Source: Caldilineaceae bacterium SB0661_bin_32 (GTDB lineage: Bacteria > Chloroflexota > Anaerolineae > Caldilineales > Caldilineaceae). Taken from it: DNA of 64,000 nucleotides. Positions 1 through 7,914 of this stretch are shown one piece after another. The translations under genes and the position numbers were made by a program. The notes under the pieces are model-generated. The model made no database searches, was not told the DNA's origin, and saw only the letters and a program-made list of their open reading frames with translations. Numbering within the stretch: the stretch's first letter is position 1; the number at the start of each line of letters is the position of its first letter. The stretch lies in the NCBI GenBank assembly GCA_009841235.1, contig VXMH01000071.1, forward strand, positions 62,001-126,000, written 5' to 3'.

Positions 1-83
1 TGTTCGTCGGTCTGGGCCAGGTCAAAGAGTGCATACTGTTCGGAACTGTGCGTGCGCACCAGACGCTTGAGCTTCAGATTCAC
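1..83 (-). CDS. N-terminal part of an unidentified protein, cut by the window edge
   Basis: A GTG start at 81-83 overlaps the TGA stop of the HEAT-repeat gene by 4 nt, the usual sign of translational coupling. The frame stays open to the window edge for 27 codons, beginning MNLKLKRLVRTHSSEQ. The peptide is basic and has no signal peptide. I do not recognise the family. The coupled start and the open frame are the only evidence, so the call is tentative. It would be the last visible gene of the minus-strand run that begins near 3.8 kb. Confidence 0.45.
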   Translation of the reverse strand, partial: MNLKLKRLVRTHSSEQYALFDLAQTDE

Positions 84-1105
84 CACGCCTCCCAGTCGTC
101 CGCGTCATCTTCCCAGTTTTCGAGAGATTCATCAAACAGCGGAATCCCCTGGGCATCTCCGTAGAACAAGGCCTCTTCCAGAGCGTGCTCAGCCGTCTTC
201 GCTTCGTCGGAGTCTTCGCTTGCGCTCATGGCATTCAGCATCTCTTTTGCCCGCCTTCCACCCAGCCTGCCTAAAGCGAAGATCGCGGCCAGCCGCACCG
301 CTTTGCTCTCGTCGGACAGCAGCTCCATCAGGTCATCAAGCGCGTCTCGGGCCTCCAGCTCGCCGCAGGCTCGCGCCGCGGCCGCTCGCATTTCCGTGTC
401 GGGGCTGCCGAGCTCGGTCTGTACGGTTGAACGCCAGCGCACGTCTGCGCTGCGCCCCATTGCCCGCAGCGCGGCGACTCGCATCTCTTCATCGTGGGAA
501 TAGTAGCAGTCTTCGATCAACTCTCGAATGCCCGTCTCCCCGGAATAGGCGATGCTCTCCAGCGCGTTGGCCTGGACAGTGAGCGGTTCCAGATCGGCAT
601 GCAAAACCGCCAACAGCGCGTCCTCGGCCCGCATGGCCAGAGCCGGTGAGAGCTCGTCCAACTCGCCGGCCAGAACGAACGCGCCCAAGGCTTCGGCCGC
701 GGCCGCGCGGACGGAATCGTAGGGATCGTTGTTCAGAATGTGGACCAAAGGACCGACAAGATCTGCTTCTCTATCTTCCCACAAGCCGCGGATGGCGAGA
801 ATTCGCACGTCGGGCAGAGGATCCTTCAGTGCCAGCCGCAGCAGCCGGCCCAGTTGCACGTGCAAATTGGCGGCGCTCTCTTCCACGAGCGAATGGACAA
901 CATGCAGCCGGCAGGCGTCACTGAGCGTCCCCCACGCCTCTTGCACGCGCCTCATGTCGGCCAGGCTCAAGTCGGAGAGAACGACCAGGTCATGCGCACT
1001 CGGCAGCACATCGTCCTCCCGTAGCTGGGCTAACAGTACCTCGACGGACCGGGCCGGCTTTGGTTGCGTCTGCGTGTCGCCATTGGCTGCGACAGTATCC
1101 GTCAC
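80..1105 (-). CDS. HEAT-repeat protein
   Basis: A soluble protein of 341 residues made largely of helical HEAT repeats, a scaffold that usually mediates protein-protein contacts. Repeat cores are visible as LPDVRILAIRGL, PYDSVRAAAAEALG, DEEMRVAALRAMG, DTEMRAAAARACG and SKAVRLAAIFALG, spaced about 30-40 residues. The C-terminus is very acidic (ENWEDDADDWEAW). I chose the GTG at 1103-1105 because GAGGCGG lies 6 nt upstream. The frame stays open further upstream to a TTG at 1237 and an ATG at 1189, but neither has a convincing ribosome site. There is no enzymatic domain. Its partner is unknown, and the neighbouring LysM/zinc-ribbon membrane protein is a candidate only by position. Confidence 0.8.
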   Translation of the reverse strand: MTDTVAANGDTQTQPKPARSVEVLLAQLREDDVLPSAHDLVVLSDLSLADMRRVQEAWGTLSDACRLHVVHSLVEESAANLHVQLGRLLRLALKDPLPDVRILAIRGLWEDREADLVGPLVHILNNDPYDSVRAAAAEALGAFVLAGELDELSPALAMRAEDALLAVLHADLEPLTVQANALESIAYSGETGIRELIEDCYYSHDEEMRVAALRAMGRSADVRWRSTVQTELGSPDTEMRAAAARACGELEARDALDDLMELLSDESKAVRLAAIFALGRLGGRRAKEMLNAMSASEDSDEAKTAEHALEEALFYGDAQGIPLFDESLENWEDDADDWEAW

Positions 1106-1175
1106 TTGCCGCCTCACATACGAATAGTGCAAATTGCCTGAATGCGGAGCTTCATTACCTGCACAGGTTGGTTGA

Positions 1176-1203
1176 ATTATAAACGACATTCCCACTGTCG
1201 CCA
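1176..1203 (-). promoter_or_regulatory. possible promoter for the HEAT-repeat gene
   Basis: Read on the minus strand, a perfect TATAAT (1176-1181) lies 16 nt downstream of a poor -35 (TGGCGA, 1198-1203). It would start transcription about 60 nt before the GTG chosen for the HEAT gene, which agrees with that internal start. The weak -35 keeps confidence low. Confidence 0.35.
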
Positions 1204-1239
1204 GATGAACGGCGTGTCTTGGGACGCAGCCGCGCAAGG

Positions 1240-2247
1240 CTACCCGGCTGGAGTCGCGGGCGACGCCTCTGTGGCGGCCTCCGTTGGCGTCGGCGTGGCC
1301 TGTGGCAATCCAGGCAACACGATTACTTCTCCTATTTGGAGTCTCGTAACATCCCGGGGGGTGAGGTTGTTTGCCCTGAGCAGCTCATCTTGCGGGATGT
1401 TAAATTGATTTGCGATTTTAGCGATAGTATCGCCCGCTCCGATCGTGTAGGTCATCCACGCAGGGGTAGGAGTCGGAGTCGCTGTCGCCGCCGCCGTTTC
1501 AGTCACGGTCGGCAGCGGTGGAAATGGGGGAGGCGGCGTTGCCGTGTTTTCGACCGCGGCAACGGTCGCAGTCGGCGCCTCTTCGACGGGCGTTGGGGTT
1601 TCAGCCGGCGGCTCAGTTGGCGGGACTGCTGTGCCTTCTGGCACGGATCCGGCCTGAGAGCCGTCCACCGCTGTGCCGGGTTCCTCCGGCGCCGGCGTCG
1701 GAGTTGCGTCCGCGACAACTGCCGGCTCCGATACGGCGCCGGACGACTCGCCAGGCTGGCCGGGGCCGCTTTGAACGACCGCGGGCGCCAGGCTCTCGCG
1801 CGCGAGCCGTACGGTCGGTTCACTGTCTGAAGAGGCCGGTGTAATCACGAAGTTCGGGAGCAGAGATAAGTTCTCATTTTCCTGAAGGAAAGAAGGCATT
1901 CCGCGGGCGATGAGAACAATGGCCAGCGCCCCGACAAGCAGCGCCGGTACGCCAATTGTGAGCAGTCGCGATGGCGCAGCCTGCAGATTGCGTCCGCAAC
2001 TGGGGCAGATTACGTGGTCTGTTGTGGCGTGCTTTCCGCAGCGGAGGCACCGTACCCTGGTGACACGCGGGACCAGGCGAGTTCCACACTCTGCGCAGAC
2101 GGTCTGATTGTGTAGAACAACGGTATAGCAGGTAGGGCAGCGCTTTGCGCCCCAGGATGGGACTTGCGCTTCCGAGCGGTTTTCTGATTGGGGTGGGATA
2201 AACTGATCGGAATTGGCATCCGAAAAGCTTATGTCATCTCGAGACAT
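1240..2247 (-). CDS. zinc-ribbon, single-pass membrane protein with extracytoplasmic LysM domain
   Basis: A protein of 335 residues with a clear modular order. Two treble zinc ribbons come first: C37/C40-C51/C54 and C67/C70-C81/C84. One hydrophobic helix spans about residues 95-114. A long Pro/Thr/Ala/Glu-rich linker covers about 115-262, and one LysM domain lies at about 266-312 (YTIGAGDTIAKIANQFNIP), followed by a short Thr/Pro tail. The topology implied is zinc ribbons in the cytoplasm and the peptidoglycan-binding LysM outside. The protein could thus link an internal partner to the wall. It begins 53 nt after the rseP stop. No strong ribosome site precedes the ATG. The exact role is unknown. 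Confidence 0.8.
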   Translation of the reverse strand: MSRDDISFSDANSDQFIPPQSENRSEAQVPSWGAKRCPTCYTVVLHNQTVCAECGTRLVPRVTRVRCLRCGKHATTDHVICPSCGRNLQAAPSRLLTIGVPALLVGALAIVLIARGMPSFLQENENLSLLPNFVITPASSDSEPTVRLARESLAPAVVQSGPGQPGESSGAVSEPAVVADATPTPAPEEPGTAVDGSQAGSVPEGTAVPPTEPPAETPTPVEEAPTATVAAVENTATPPPPFPPLPTVTETAAATATPTPTPAWMTYTIGAGDTIAKIANQFNIPQDELLRANNLTPRDVTRLQIGEVIVLPGLPQATPTPTEAATEASPATPAG

Positions 2248-2300
2248 TGTCGGGGCTTGAATCTCGCCTATCCGCGAACTGCCAGGTTACGCCTGCGCCG

Positions 2301-3665
2301 TCAAGGCCCCAACAGTTGGGACCAGTCGATGCCTTGTGGTCCGGAGCGGATGTCATTTATTGTAATGACAACCATCAATCCCAGCAGTAAGACAAAGCCG
2401 ACCAGGTGGATTACGCCTTCTTTTTCCGGTGGCATGCGACGCCCGCGCAGCTTTTCGATGAAAATGAACAGCAATCGGCCTCCATCAAGAGCGGGAATCG
2501 GCAACAGATTGGCAATGGCCAGACCGGCGCTGATGATGGCAGCCAGTTGCCACACCGGGAACCAGAGTCCGGTATCGGCAGTGGCGTTGACGGCTCCGCC
2601 GACAAGCTGCGCGATCCCAACCGGGCCGGAGAGCGCGGCGTCCTGGGGCGCCAGTTGCCCGGAGATCAGCAGGACAGGCAACGCGATCACCGCCTGCACA
2701 TAGTCGACGATGCCAACGATTCCTTGCCAGATACTGTGGAAAAAAGGCAGCGTAACCAACATGAGATTTCCACCAATGCCAACGCCCATCGCACCCTGGC
2801 CGGGCGGGGGATCCTGACGAGCCAGCACATCGCGGGAATACAGTTCATCGCCGCGCAGCGTCGTCACTGTAATCGTCTCCCCCAAATGGGACCGTACTAC
2901 ATCGCCGAGGTTGCGTTCAGCCGTTACCACCTCCCCGTTTACGGCATAGAAGATGTCCCCTGGCAACAGGCCAGCCTCCTCCGCTGGGCTGCCCGGCGCG
3001 ACCAGAGTGATCTGAGTATGCAGAGCAGGTTGCGAGGAGACCTCCTCCAGGAGAAGCTGCAGCTCGGCGCGAGTAGCAAAGGGAACCTGCAAAGTGTGTA
3101 GAGCATCACCGCGCAGTATGACGACAGTCCCGGCTTCGTCGGCGAATGCGGACGTTCGCCGCTTCGGCGTTAGCAGCTCACCAGTGTTTACGTCAACATA
3201 GACGGGTTGACCGTTGAGTCGGATGAGCGTGTCATTCGGCTCGAGAGCGATTCCCATCAATTCGGTACCGGGAGGGACATCGCTCAACAGGGGGTGGGCG
3301 GCGCCGGCGGGAAAGCCGGAGAAGACACTGGCAATTGAAAAAAAGATCGCCAGAATAAAGTTCATCGCCGGTCCGGCCAGGAGAGTCAGAACGCGGCCGC
3401 GTTTGCGGGCCGCGTTGAAGGAGCCGGGGCTGGTGTCGGCCATGTCCTCTCCCTTCATGCGCACAAACGCGCCGAAAGGGATGGCGTTGAGCGAAAAAAC
3501 AGTGCCGTCGTAGGTGAACAGCTTGACCAGTCGCGGCGGGAAACCAAAGACGCCGAACTCTTCAACCTCAATTCCATTGCGCCGTGCAACCAGGTAGTGG
3601 CCCAGTTCATGGAAGAAGATCAACAGGCCCAACAGGAGAAAAAACGAAACAATAGTTAAGAACAT
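2301..3665 (-). CDS. rseP: site-2 (M50) intramembrane metalloprotease, RseP-like
   Basis: An intramembrane zinc protease of 454 residues. The family cleaves transmembrane segments, typically of anti-sigma factors, after a first cut by another protease. The zinc motif HELGH is at residues 19-23 in the first membrane helix, and the third ligand lies in LDGGR near residue 393. A PDZ domain sits between them (GSPAEEAGLLPGDIFYAVNG). Other membrane segments are near residues 110-130, 330-360 and 420-440. I chose the internal ATG because AAGGAG precedes it by 4 nt. The upstream in-frame extension to 3719 has no membrane or domain character. No anti-sigma factor gene is visible in the window, so its substrate is unknown. 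Confidence 0.92.
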   Translation of the reverse strand: MFLTIVSFFLLLGLLIFFHELGHYLVARRNGIEVEEFGVFGFPPRLVKLFTYDGTVFSLNAIPFGAFVRMKGEDMADTSPGSFNAARKRGRVLTLLAGPAMNFILAIFFSIASVFSGFPAGAAHPLLSDVPPGTELMGIALEPNDTLIRLNGQPVYVDVNTGELLTPKRRTSAFADEAGTVVILRGDALHTLQVPFATRAELQLLLEEVSSQPALHTQITLVAPGSPAEEAGLLPGDIFYAVNGEVVTAERNLGDVVRSHLGETITVTTLRGDELYSRDVLARQDPPPGQGAMGVGIGGNLMLVTLPFFHSIWQGIVGIVDYVQAVIALPVLLISGQLAPQDAALSGPVGIAQLVGGAVNATADTGLWFPVWQLAAIISAGLAIANLLPIPALDGGRLLFIFIEKLRGRRMPPEKEGVIHLVGFVLLLGLMVVITINDIRSGPQGIDWSQLLGP

Positions 3666-3830
3666 CCGACTCCTTACTCCGAAATCCGCAGAGGAGGCGC
3701 AATCCAGGCCCTCTCTCAAATCTGCATATCATGGGCGGTGAAACGATGCGCCCTGCCCACGTGTCTCTGCCAAGCGCCGCGGCAACAGGGAGGAGCAGCA
3801 ACTGAGCGCCTGGAACACTCCCATGGAGCT

Positions 3831-3860
3831 ATTATACTAGGACGCCAAAATAGCGGGCAA
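3831..3860 (-). promoter_or_regulatory. sigma-70-type promoter upstream of rseP
   Basis: On the minus strand TTGCCC (3855-3860) and TATAAT (3831-3836) are separated by 18 nt. This would start the rseP-LysM transcript with a leader of about 160 nt. The rest of the gap 3666-3999 holds a 15-bp tandem duplication at 3942-3971 and a small TCCGAA/TTCGGA hairpin near 3922-3936. I see no gene in it. Confidence 0.65.
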
Positions 3861-3941
3861 ATACTTCGGGCCTACCCTATCCCCGCAAACTGACCACGAT
3901 TCGGCGCCGATCGACGGCCGGTCCGAACTCTTCGGAGTCCG

Positions 3942-3971
3942 CACAGCGGACATGAACACAGCGGACATGAA
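3942..3971. repeat. 15-bp perfect tandem duplication
   Basis: The unit CACAGCGGACATGAA occurs twice head to tail (3942-3956 and 3957-3971) in the gap after the isopentenyl phosphate kinase stop codon. It looks like a recent replication-slippage event in non-coding DNA. No function is apparent. Confidence 0.8.
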
Positions 3972-3999
3972 TAAGCTGCTGTTGTATGCAGAGGGATTT

Positions 4000-4830
4000 T
4001 CAGGAGAGGCCGCGCGGCGCCCCGGCATGAATCAGAGTGCCGGGAGGGTCGGAGAGATCGGTCAGCGCGGAAAACACGGCGCCCGGCAAGAGCCCGCCGC
4101 AGACGATTACCTCCAGGCCGGGCAGGGCGCGGACCATACGCAGGGACTGTTCGACCTTTGCGGCCATGCCGCCCGTCACATCGGTTGCGTGGCTGGCGCC
4201 GAGCGCCGCCTGCAGAGAACTGAAAGAGGAGGGCGTAATCTCCTTCAACAGGGCGGCCGTCGGGTCCTTTCGAGGATCGCAGGTATACACACCGTCTACC
4301 TCGCCTGCCAGCACAATCCGGACCGGCGGCAGCTGCGCGGCCATCTCCTCGAAGATCTCCTCGGTGCTGGCAATTGTGCCGCCGCGCACGCTGTCGAGCG
4401 CCACGTCTCCGTGAATCAACGGCAGGAGTCCCCGCTCCAACGCCAGGCGCACAGTTTCGGCCGGCCCGCTGACGACGCGGCCGTCCTTGCAGCGGAGAGC
4501 CGCGCTGGGCTGTACAGTCCAGGCGGGCAGGTCCGCCTGCAGCAGTTGTGCGGCGACGATACGGTTCAGGCGCGCGGCTGCATCGGCCGTGACGGCGAAG
4601 CCAAACCAATCGTCCTCGCTGTTGACGCCAGTGCGGGTTCCATGTCGCTGCGCGCTGACATGGCCAAAACTGCCGCTGCCGTGTCCCAGAACGAGTTGGC
4701 GTCGCGGACGCGCCTTTCTGGCCCGGACAATTTCCCTGGTCAGCCGCTCCAATACATCCAGTCTGGGCGTTTCGGGGTTGTCCTTCTCGGTGATCAGCGA
4801 GCCGCCGAGTTTCAGGTAGATGAGGGGCAC
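4000..4830 (-). CDS. isopentenyl phosphate kinase (amino-acid kinase fold)
   Basis: Predicted to phosphorylate isopentenyl phosphate to isopentenyl diphosphate, the last step of the alternative mevalonate route described in archaea and some Chloroflexota. The N-terminal LKLGGSLIT and the hallmark HGSGSFGH (H50-H57 from the chosen start) are diagnostic. The second histidine-bearing loop is the substrate site that separates this family from other amino-acid kinases. Further on, HGDVALD, AGEVDGVYTCDP and TDVTGGMAAKV are typical. I chose the GTG at 4828-4830, which gives the usual N-terminus and 276 residues. A TTG at 4881 would overlap selA by 32 nt. It lies directly downstream of selA. No other isoprenoid gene is in the window. 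Confidence 0.82.
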   Translation of the reverse strand: MPLIYLKLGGSLITEKDNPETPRLDVLERLTREIVRARKARPRRQLVLGHGSGSFGHVSAQRHGTRTGVNSEDDWFGFAVTADAAARLNRIVAAQLLQADLPAWTVQPSAALRCKDGRVVSGPAETVRLALERGLLPLIHGDVALDSVRGGTIASTEEIFEEMAAQLPPVRIVLAGEVDGVYTCDPRKDPTAALLKEITPSSFSSLQAALGASHATDVTGGMAAKVEQSLRMVRALPGLEVIVCGGLLPGAVFSALTDLSDPPGTLIHAGAPRGLS

Positions 4831-4849
4831 AGTGGTTACCGCTATCCGG

Positions 4850-6400
4850 CTACAGGCCGGCGCCGCCTGCTTGGCCGTCAAGATCGGGCAGGTGGTTGCT
4901 GAGAATTTTCAGCAGTGCCTGCTCCTGCTCCGGCAGAACGGTCCGCAGGTCCAACAGCAACTGGTCTTTCTGGATCCGGCAGACTATGGGCGGGTCAGCT
5001 TGGCGCAACGAGGCTGCTGCGCTGTCCGGCCGCGGCATGTCAAGCGCCAGTAGCGACGTGGGCAGCGTTTCGCCCGGCAAACTGCCGCCGCCAATTGTGC
5101 TCCTGCCTGGAACCACTGCGGACTCGATTTTCGCCGCGGTCAGCTGGCGCTGGAATTCACGTGCGCGCTCTTTAACGGAATCTCCCTTCTCCGCGATCAT
5201 GCGCCAGACGGGAATCTCGGCAGTGGCACGCCCCCGTCGATAGGACTGCAGCGTCGCATCCAGAGCAGCCAGGGTCATCTTGTCAACGCGCAGGGCGCGG
5301 GCCAGCGGATGTGCGCGCAATCTTCCGATCAGTTCGGCTTTGCCCACGATCAGACCGGCCTGGGGCCCGCCCAGGAGCTTGTCGCCACTGAACGTGATGA
5401 TGTCCCCGCCGGCCTGCACGCTGCTCTGTACCATCGGTTCCGGGGCCAGCCCGAACTGGGCCGTATCCAGCAGTGTGCCGGAGCCGAGGTCGTCGATGAC
5501 CAGCGGGCGGTCGCCATATGCTCGGCCCTGAAATTCGCCGGCTGGTTCGCTCTCGACACCGGCGCTCACGACCTCGGCGGCACGCCGCGATCTGGCGGCT
5601 CCATGCTCGCGGGCAATCTCGACCAGTTCTGAAAGTTCCGGCTTTTTCACGAAGCCGACCTGTTTGAAGTTGCTGGCATGAATCCTCATGAGGGCGGCTG
5701 TACGGGGGCCGATTGCGCCCGCGAAATCGTGCGGATGCGTGCGGTTGGTTGTGCCGACTTCCACCAAAGTGGCCCCGCTCTGGCGCAACACGTCGGGGAT
5801 ACGAAAGCCGCCTCCGATCTCGACTAGCTCACCGCGGCTGACGATCACCTCCCGACCCTGGCACAGCGCCGTCAGTGCAAGGAAGACGGCCGCGGCGTTG
5901 TTGTTGACCACGAGCGCGTCTTCGGCGCCGGTCAGCTCACACAAGAGTCTTGCCGGATGGGCGTGACGGCTGCCCCGCCGACCGGCCTCCAAGTCGTATT
6001 CGAGCGTGCTGTACCCTTCCGCCAGGCGGACGACGGCATCCTGGGCCTCGTTGCCGAGGGGCGCGCGTCCCAAATTCGTGTGAATGATTACGCCGGTGGC
6101 ATTGATGACAGGGCGCAGGGAGGAGAAGGAAGCTGCAAGCACGCTGTCCGTGATGCGCGTCCGCCACTGTCCTGCCGTGGGCGCCGGCTCTCCGCTGTCG
6201 ATGGCAGTGCGCGCCGCGTCGAGTACAGCCCGGGCTGCCTCGGTGACAGGGCCGCTGCCGTAAGACGCAGCGAGTGCGGCGATCTCCGGCACAGACAAGA
6301 GCTTGTCGACTGCCGGCAGCTTTCGATACTCCGAAACTTCGCTCAGCCGCTTCTCGCTGTCAGAGCTATTGTGAGGTCGGTTGGAACCAGTTTCTTTCAT
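4850..6400 (-). CDS. selA: L-seryl-tRNA(Sec) selenium transferase
   Basis: A PLP enzyme that converts Ser-tRNA(Sec) to Sec-tRNA(Sec) using selenophosphate. From the ATG it has 516 residues, longer than the usual 460-470. Family signatures are clear: PVINATGVIIHTNLGRAPL near 97-115, VVNNNAAAVFLAL near 164, the DDLGSGT loop near 303, and TFSGDKLLGGPQAG with the PLP lysine at K341. An Arg/Ala/Glu-rich insert of roughly 28 residues (about 268-296) lies just before the conserved DDLGSG region and accounts for much of the extra length. No selB, selC, selD or obvious selenoprotein is visible in the window. A TTG extension to 6466 is open but unconvincing. Confidence 0.93.
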   Translation of the reverse strand: MKETGSNRPHNSSDSEKRLSEVSEYRKLPAVDKLLSVPEIAALAASYGSGPVTEAARAVLDAARTAIDSGEPAPTAGQWRTRITDSVLAASFSSLRPVINATGVIIHTNLGRAPLGNEAQDAVVRLAEGYSTLEYDLEAGRRGSRHAHPARLLCELTGAEDALVVNNNAAAVFLALTALCQGREVIVSRGELVEIGGGFRIPDVLRQSGATLVEVGTTNRTHPHDFAGAIGPRTAALMRIHASNFKQVGFVKKPELSELVEIAREHGAARSRRAAEVVSAGVESEPAGEFQGRAYGDRPLVIDDLGSGTLLDTAQFGLAPEPMVQSSVQAGGDIITFSGDKLLGGPQAGLIVGKAELIGRLRAHPLARALRVDKMTLAALDATLQSYRRGRATAEIPVWRMIAEKGDSVKERAREFQRQLTAAKIESAVVPGRSTIGGGSLPGETLPTSLLALDMPRPDSAAASLRQADPPIVCRIQKDQLLLDLRTVLPEQEQALLKILSNHLPDLDGQAGGAGL

Positions 6401-6478
6401 GGCTCTGTCTTCACACCGCAGAGTCTCGCACAAAGCAGGATCGTAACTGTACTGTCTCGCTGTCAAACAACCCAGGAA

Positions 6479-7030
6479 CTAGCCTGAACCGTAGCGCGGC
6501 AAATGATCGGCCGGCAGGTCTGCCAGGAAGGGATTTCCGCGGTCGCGATCCGACAACTGCGGGGCGTTCTGCTTCCAATCCACCGCCAGCTCCGGATCAT
6601 TCCAGGCTACGCCGTGTTCGTCCGTGCTGTCATAATAGTTGTCAACATTGTATGTGAGTACGGCATCCGTCAGCGCCAGAAATCCATGCGCAACGCCGAC
6701 CGGGATGAAGACGCCCATGTAGTTGTGCTCGCCGATTTCAACCGTCTCTGTCTGCCGAAAAGTCGGGCTGTCCGGCCGTAGATCGGCCAGCGCAACCTGA
6801 ACTGTTCCGTTCGCGCAGAACCAGTAGTCGACCTGGTGGTAGTGGAAGTGCAGCCCGCGCAGCACGCCGGCGCTTGAATAACTTGCGTTCGACTGGACGC
6901 GCGCCCAGCTGCGTTGTGGAAACCACTCCTTGCGGAACGTCTCCAGAAAGCGGCCGCGGTCATCGCCGAAAGCGCGTAGTGCGGCGAAGTTAACGCCTTC
7001 AATCAGCTGTGATTCAGTAATCTCTGGCAC
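6479..7030 (-). CDS. dTDP-4-dehydrorhamnose 3,5-epimerase family protein
   Basis: A cupin-fold sugar nucleotide epimerase of 183 residues acting on dTDP-4-keto-6-deoxy sugars, as in dTDP-rhamnose synthesis. The family series is present: GVLRGLHFH with the catalytic histidine, DLRPDSPTF, IPVGVAHGF, YNVDNYYD and the C-terminal WNDPELAVDW. I chose the GTG at 7028-7030 because AAAGGA lies 7 nt upstream and it gives the standard length. A TTG at 7078 would add 16 residues. No rmlA, rmlB or rmlD gene accompanies it, so the exact sugar product is open. It is 78 nt upstream of selA and may share its transcript. Confidence 0.85.
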   Translation of the reverse strand: MPEITESQLIEGVNFAALRAFGDDRGRFLETFRKEWFPQRSWARVQSNASYSSAGVLRGLHFHYHQVDYWFCANGTVQVALADLRPDSPTFRQTETVEIGEHNYMGVFIPVGVAHGFLALTDAVLTYNVDNYYDSTDEHGVAWNDPELAVDWKQNAPQLSDRDRGNPFLADLPADHLPRYGSG

Positions 7031-7125
7031 AGGAAATCCTTTGGCATCTCTGACATTGAGGCAGCAATTCGGATGCAATAAATGTCTTCCTCACTCCGGT
7101 CAGCCGCCCCATCAGGGCCGGCTTT

Positions 7126-7914
7126 CTATGTCGTCAGCAAACGCATTCGCTCAATAATCCTGTTGATCTCAGCAGCTTTGAGCTGGTACGAGGCCCGGTT
7201 GACCACGAGCACCGCCTGGCTCTTCAGGATGGTGCGGATCTCCACCAGCCCGTTCATGCGCAGGGTTGTCCCGGTCTGGACCACGTCGACTATCAGATCG
7301 GCAAGACCCAGGATCGGCCCAAGCTCGACTGAGCCGCCCAGCGTAATGATCTCAGCGTTTACGCCTCTATCGGCGAAGAACTGGCGGGTGAGGCGCGGAT
7401 ACTCGGTCGCGATGCGGGGCTGGCTCATGTAACGCAAGGGCGTACCCGGCAAGTTGGAAGATGAAACCGGTTTGACGGCAAGGTCATCAGAACCGCTTCT
7501 CTTTTCGGGTGGGCCTGCTGCATCGTCCGCCGGGCCGGCGACGCTGAGGCGGCAGTGCCCGAAAGGAAGCAGCAACGGTTCATAGACCGCCCTGTCCGTC
7601 TCCCGCACGACGTCGAGTCCGCAAATGCCAAGGTCGGCTGCACCGTGTTCGACGTATGTGGGCACATCGCGCGGTTTGGCCATTACAAAGCCGGTCGAGC
7701 CGTCTGCCGCCGGCAGAATCAGCCTGCGGCTTTCCGTGTCGGTGGGGATAGATAGCCCGGCCTTTGCCAGGAAGGATAGACTGTCCTGTGCCAGCCGCCC
7801 CTTTGGCAAGGCAAAGAGCAGGGACTGTTCGGTTCGACCGCTTACCATGTTGGGCTGTGACTGTTCGATGGTTTCTGCCGGGCCGCGATACGGAGCCGCA
7901 ACTTTTGAAGTCAT
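7126..7914 (-). CDS. hisG: ATP phosphoribosyltransferase, short form
   Basis: Catalyses the first committed step of histidine synthesis, joining ATP and PRPP. Visible motifs are ALPKGRLAQDSLSFL, GICGLDVV, ATEYPRLTRQFF and the PRPP-binding stretch ADLIVDVVQTGTTLR. It lacks the C-terminal regulatory domain of long HisG, so it should depend on HisZ, whose gene overlaps it by 4 nt (ATGA, 7911-7914). Its length is 262 residues against about 210 for typical short forms. The excess is a loosely conserved N-terminal leader of about 25 residues and a low-complexity insert (PEKRSGSDDLAVKPVSSS) before the ATEYP region. The other his genes are not in the window. Confidence 0.93.
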   Translation of the reverse strand: MTSKVAAPYRGPAETIEQSQPNMVSGRTEQSLLFALPKGRLAQDSLSFLAKAGLSIPTDTESRRLILPAADGSTGFVMAKPRDVPTYVEHGAADLGICGLDVVRETDRAVYEPLLLPFGHCRLSVAGPADDAAGPPEKRSGSDDLAVKPVSSSNLPGTPLRYMSQPRIATEYPRLTRQFFADRGVNAEIITLGGSVELGPILGLADLIVDVVQTGTTLRMNGLVEIRTILKSQAVLVVNRASYQLKAAEINRIIERMRLLTT

